18,405 nt of DNA from Pseudobacteriovorax antillogorgiicola (lineage in GTDB: Bacteria > Bdellovibrionota_B > Oligoflexia > Oligoflexales > RGVZ01): the NCBI GenBank assembly GCA_945897695.1, contig CAMDGW010000021.1:1-18405 (forward strand). Direction: 5' to 3'. Under the pieces are notes generated by a model. That model ran no database searches. It had not been told where the DNA came from and saw nothing but the letters and a program-made list of their open reading frames with translations. Below, in pieces: positions 15,815 to 18,405 of this stretch. The translations under genes were made by a program, and so were the position numbers. Each line of letters begins with the position of its first letter. The first letter of the stretch is position 1.

Positions 15815-16416
15815 TTCAAAATCAAGATATTCCCCAGGTACTCAATGATTGCAAGCGTTCTAGAACCCCTGTTCTGATTAGCAGTAGTGGCCTGGACGTA
15901 GCATTTCAGACGATCATCAGGGAGATTGACGGTAACACCATCGTTTTAGAAAACATGGTTAAGCCCGAGTTCATCAGTCGTTTTGCAAAAGGTGAAAAGT
16001 TTTTTCTGCAGTGTAAAATGCTTCGATTTCAATCCACAGACGTGCACCCGAGAGGTGTATTCATGGCGTTTGTAATTCAGGAAAACTCTCTAACCGAAGA
16101 AACAAGGCAGTCTGAGCGCTTCATGTTTACGCCCGATGAAAATGTTATCGCCGAACTTATCAATCCGTTTGACAGCAAAACCGTTCTGCGTCGCTACTTG
16201 ATGGACATGTCGGCGACTGGTTTGTCACTTCGAATCAATCGGCCCACCAAGCCTTTTGCTGCTGGCACTATTCTTTCGGACATAAAAGTTGCCATCGACG
16301 GCAAGCACTGGACCACCATGACGGGAGAGGTTGTATATAACCGAAAGTTTATGGATTTGAAGGGTCATCTTAAGGTGCAAGTTGGAATTAAGTTCTTGCA
16401 GCCGCCAACTGAATAA
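15811..16416 (+). CDS. PilZ-domain (c-di-GMP-binding) protein
   Basis: A 201-residue soluble protein with an N-terminal beta-rich domain (about 1-95, YcgR-N-like in layout) and a C-terminal PilZ domain. The c-di-GMP motifs are complete: RxxxR as RQSER at 99-103 and DxSxxG as DMSATG at 132-137, followed by strands ending VQVGIKFL. Known YcgR-like proteins bind c-di-GMP at the domain junction and change partner contacts, affecting motility or exopolysaccharide. The start is GTG at 15811, overlapping the TPR-barrel stop as GTGA, so its translation is probably coupled to the outer-membrane protein. There is no membrane segment. It is 34 bases before the HAD-IG gene and likely in one transcript with it. 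The role is inferred: a cytoplasmic c-di-GMP sensor serving whatever process the TPR-barrel protein performs. Confidence 0.85.
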   Translation: MIQNQDIPQVLNDCKRSRTPVLISSSGLDVAFQTIIREIDGNTIVLENMVKPEFISRFAKGEKFFLQCKMLRFQSTDVHPRGVFMAFVIQENSLTEETRQSERFMFTPDENVIAELINPFDSKTVLRRYLMDMSATGLSLRINRPTKPFAAGTILSDIKVAIDGKHWTTMTGEVVYNRKFMDLKGHLKVQVGIKFLQPPTE

Positions 16417-16450
16417 ACACGCAAAAAACAACTAACGGCTAGGAGCTAAT

Positions 16451-17908
16451 TTGGCAAGCCCATATAGTAAATTAGAAAAATGGCAGCGTATGTACGTCAA
16501 CCGCGCTTTGAACATGGAGCGCATCAAAGCCATAGGTTTTGATATGGACCACACACTTGTCATGTATAACCGTGAAGAATTTGAGTCTTTAGCTTTCAGG
16601 GAAACTCTCAAGAAGTTTATCGAAGCAGGTTACCCGGAAGAGCTTGCAGATCTGGAGTTCAAACCTAGTTTTCTGATTCGCGGTTTGCTTGTGGATATGG
16701 AAAGAGGCAATCTGCTAAAGGTTGACGGCCATAAGTATGTCAAAACTGCGTTCCATGGTTCAACACCTCTCGACAAAGAAACCCGCCACAAACTTTACAA
16801 CAGCGAATCATTCAAGGCTCAGGAATTTCTAAGCGTAGACACTTTCTTTGCCCTAAGTGAAGTCCAACTTTTCGTGGAAATAGTGGACTATATGGACCAG
16901 AACCCTAAGAAAATAAACAAAACCTACCGCGAAGTTTACGGGGACCTGCGCAGATTCATCGATCTTAGCCACGCGGACGGAAGTATTAAAAATGTGGTCA
17001 TGGCCGATCCAGGCCGGTTTATTCGTAAAGACAAATACCTTTCGACAGCGCTAACTCGCCTGATTGATGGTGGTAAGTCACTGTTCTTGCTCACAAACTC
17101 GGGCTGGGAATATACCAACCGCGTGATGAGCTACATCCTTGAAAATGAGCATGATGAGTTCCCGTCCTGGCGCGATTATTTCGATGTGACAATTGTATCC
17201 TCGGGAAAGCCTGGCTTTTTCACGGGTAGCCAGCCATTTCTCGAAGTGATGACCGAAAGTGGCTTACTGAAGCCTCATTCGACAAGCTTACTACCGCGTC
17301 GCGTGTACCAGGGTGGAAACGCAAATCTGTTCCAAAGGCTCACCAAGTATCGTGGCGACGAAATTCTTTATGTCGGCGATCACATTTTCGGCGACATCAT
17401 GCAGTCGAAGGGCAAGCTAAACTGGCGCACGCTGCTCGTGGTTGAAGAGCTAGAACATGAGCTTGAAAAACTAGCTGAGATCAAACCGCTATTTCACGAA
17501 ATTCAGCAGAAGATCAACGAACGTGAGGCTCTCGATGAAGAAATTCAGATTATCCGTTCAAAGCTGATGTCGATCAAACGGCATATTCAGGTTGCCGGAC
17601 GTGAAGGTGACACTAAAAAAGCTCATCACCTGGATAAAGAAAGGGACAAGTACGCTGAGAAGATTGCAGGTAAAGGTCCAATTCTTGACAAACTTGATAA
17701 CGACATTAGGGATTTACTTGCCAAAAAAGAAAGCTCCCTCCATGCAACATGGGGAGAACTGATGAAAGTGGGCTTGGAGCGAAGCCGCTTTGCCTATCAA
17801 GTTGAAGGATTTGCATGCGTCTACACTAGCCGCGTGAGTAATTTACGTTTTTACAGTCCGCAAAAGCGCTTTTCGAGCTTTCATGATATTTTGCCACACG
17901 ACCCCTGA
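16451..17908 (+). CDS. HAD-IG family 5'-nucleotidase (cN-II-like)
   Basis: A 485-residue cytoplasmic HAD-superfamily nucleotidase related to eukaryotic cytosolic 5'-nucleotidase II, which dephosphorylates purine nucleotides such as IMP and GMP. Motif I is FDMDHTLVMY with nucleophile Asp 31 and Asp 33; motif II is LLTNSGWEYTN (Thr 215, Asn 216); motif III Lys is in SSGKPGFF (Lys 253); motif IV is YVGDHIFGDI with Asp 310 and Asp 315. Residues about 333-430 are a long charged helical region (ELEHELEKLAEI, then QIIRSKLMSIKRHI), a normal helical insertion in this family. The start is TTG at 16451, with AGGAG exactly 5 bases upstream. It follows the PilZ gene by 34 bases and is followed by a hairpin terminator. 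Link to the PilZ/TPR-barrel genes is positional only; a purine role agrees with purA and the nucleoside importer. Confidence 0.9.
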   Translation: MASPYSKLEKWQRMYVNRALNMERIKAIGFDMDHTLVMYNREEFESLAFRETLKKFIEAGYPEELADLEFKPSFLIRGLLVDMERGNLLKVDGHKYVKTAFHGSTPLDKETRHKLYNSESFKAQEFLSVDTFFALSEVQLFVEIVDYMDQNPKKINKTYREVYGDLRRFIDLSHADGSIKNVVMADPGRFIRKDKYLSTALTRLIDGGKSLFLLTNSGWEYTNRVMSYILENEHDEFPSWRDYFDVTIVSSGKPGFFTGSQPFLEVMTESGLLKPHSTSLLPRRVYQGGNANLFQRLTKYRGDEILYVGDHIFGDIMQSKGKLNWRTLLVVEELEHELEKLAEIKPLFHEIQQKINEREALDEEIQIIRSKLMSIKRHIQVAGREGDTKKAHHLDKERDKYAEKIAGKGPILDKLDNDIRDLLAKKESSLHATWGELMKVGLERSRFAYQVEGFACVYTSRVSNLRFYSPQKRFSSFHDILPHDP

Positions 17909-17923
17909 ACTTATTTAAAATTC

Positions 17924-17945
17924 AGACAGGTTCGCCTGTCTTTGC
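17924..17945 (+). terminator. Hairpin terminator after the 5'-nucleotidase gene
   Basis: AGACAGG and CCTGTCT form a perfect 7-base stem closing a TTCG tetraloop, 15 bases after the TGA. Only three T's follow, so it is a moderate intrinsic terminator or an RNA-stabilising 3' hairpin. It separates the plus-strand group from the kinase gene. Confidence 0.6.
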
Positions 17946-18097
17946 GGCCAGTTATAGAGCTGGTGCGCTTTGTTGCGTCCAAGGGATGGAACCACCCCCC
18001 TCAGATCGCCGCAACTCTCATTAATGTTTAAGTAAAAACAAACCGATAGACACTCCGAATGTTTACGTTTTTTGATTCTAATTTGGAGTGAATCGGC
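17946..18097 (+). other. Intergenic region before the kinase gene
   Basis: About 150 bases with no open frame I believe. It contains a C6 run near 17995-18000 and an AT-rich last 80 bases that probably hold the kinase promoter, but I see no pair of -35 and -10 boxes with good spacing. A GGAG ribosome binding site lies 9 bases before the ATG at 18098. Confidence 0.35.
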
Positions 18098-18405
18098 ATG
18101 AGTGGAGAACTCATTGGCCATCGTTATCGCGTCCTTCGTAAAATTGGCGAAGGCGGAATGGCGGTTATTCATATTGCGGTCGATGAAAAACTTGGCCGCG
18201 ATGTTGCCATAAAAATCCTAAAAGAACGCTACGAAAACCATGATGAAATTCGTGTGCGTTTCCAACACGAAGCTCGCGCCATATCTGCCTTTGATCATCC
18301 AAACATTCTGAAGATTTTTGATTTCTCGGGTGAAGAGTCCAAGCAGCTGTGGCTTGTCACCGAACTAATCCATGGGCGAAATCTCGCACAGATTTTAGAG
18401 ACAAC
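18098..18405 (+). CDS. Hanks-type Ser/Thr protein kinase, N-terminal part (partial)
   Basis: The first 102 codons of a eukaryotic-like Ser/Thr kinase; the rest lies beyond the window. The glycine-rich loop is IGEGGMAV (16-23), the ATP-anchoring lysine is in DVAIKIL (Lys 39), and the partner glutamate of helix C is in RFQHEARAIS (Glu 58). These are followed by DHPNILKIFDF and the hinge LVTELIHGRNL, all typical of bacterial PknB-like kinases. Catalytic loop, any transmembrane helix and sensor domains cannot be seen. The ATG follows GGAG by 9 bases. It is the start of a new transcript after the hairpin at 17924. The PP2C phosphatase at 11079 could be its antagonist, but that is inference. Confidence 0.93.
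   Translation, partial: MSGELIGHRYRVLRKIGEGGMAVIHIAVDEKLGRDVAIKILKERYENHDEIRVRFQHEARAISAFDHPNILKIFDFSGEESKQLWLVTELIHGRNLAQILET

Noticed and set aside
17961..17976. Possible sigma-54 promoter (TGGTGC ... TTGC) before the kinase
   Set aside because: The spacer between the two elements is 6 bases instead of the required 5, and the GG/GC distance is strict for sigma-54.
17915..18172. Minus-strand open frame of 85 codons over the intergenic region
   Set aside because: It overlaps the terminator hairpin and the start of the kinase gene, and its residues look like random translation.

Overview
The window reads as ordinary chromosomal DNA of a Gram-negative (diderm) bacterium. It has two TPR plus outer-membrane-barrel proteins, several Sec signal peptides, a PilT-type ATPase, a PilZ protein, PP2C and Hanks-type kinase signalling and a HAD-IG 5'-nucleotidase. 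This mix, with a balanced base composition, fits the Bdellovibrionota/Oligoflexia or a deltaproteobacterial lineage. That placement is inferred from gene content only. I see no tRNA, rRNA, IS element, integrase or CRISPR array, and no gene-free stretch longer than about 190 bases.

Layout. 1-236: the C-terminal end of purA (+). 245-4743: a minus-strand operon for a BmpA/PnrA-type purine-nucleoside ABC importer (binding protein, double-domain ATPase, two permeases), ending 8 bases from purA. 4830-7456: a minus-strand group of an MraY-like transferase, a PilT/PilU-like ATPase and a small secreted protein, with a recognisable sigma-70-type promoter at 7499-7527. 7590-11804: a second minus-strand group of a PP2C phosphatase, a bitopic protein with a GYF-like N-terminus, and a TPR plus beta-barrel outer-membrane protein. 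11972-13135: a methionine-type aminotransferase (+). 13144-14055: a DUF429-like protein (-). 14057-17908: a plus-strand group of a second TPR plus beta-barrel protein, a PilZ protein whose start overlaps it by 4 bases, and a HAD-IG 5'-nucleotidase, closed by a UUCG-loop hairpin. 18098-18405: the start of a Ser/Thr kinase (+), cut by the window edge.

How the genes may work together. PurA, the nucleoside importer and the 5'-nucleotidase point to purine handling, although they are not one operon. The less ordinary content is two separate pairings of a signalling protein with a TPR-barrel outer-membrane protein. One is PP2C plus a GYF-like transmembrane protein plus TPR-barrel. The other is TPR-barrel plus a PilZ (c-di-GMP) protein. 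These are the best candidates for undescribed envelope systems, perhaps export or motility related. The MraY-like protein departs from the family at two conserved motifs, and the DUF429 protein has His where the family has its first Asp.

Several starts were set by Shine-Dalgarno evidence rather than by the longest frame: TTG at 3737, 14057 and 16451; ATG at 5246, 7456, 11079 and 11804; GTG at 15811 and 14055.
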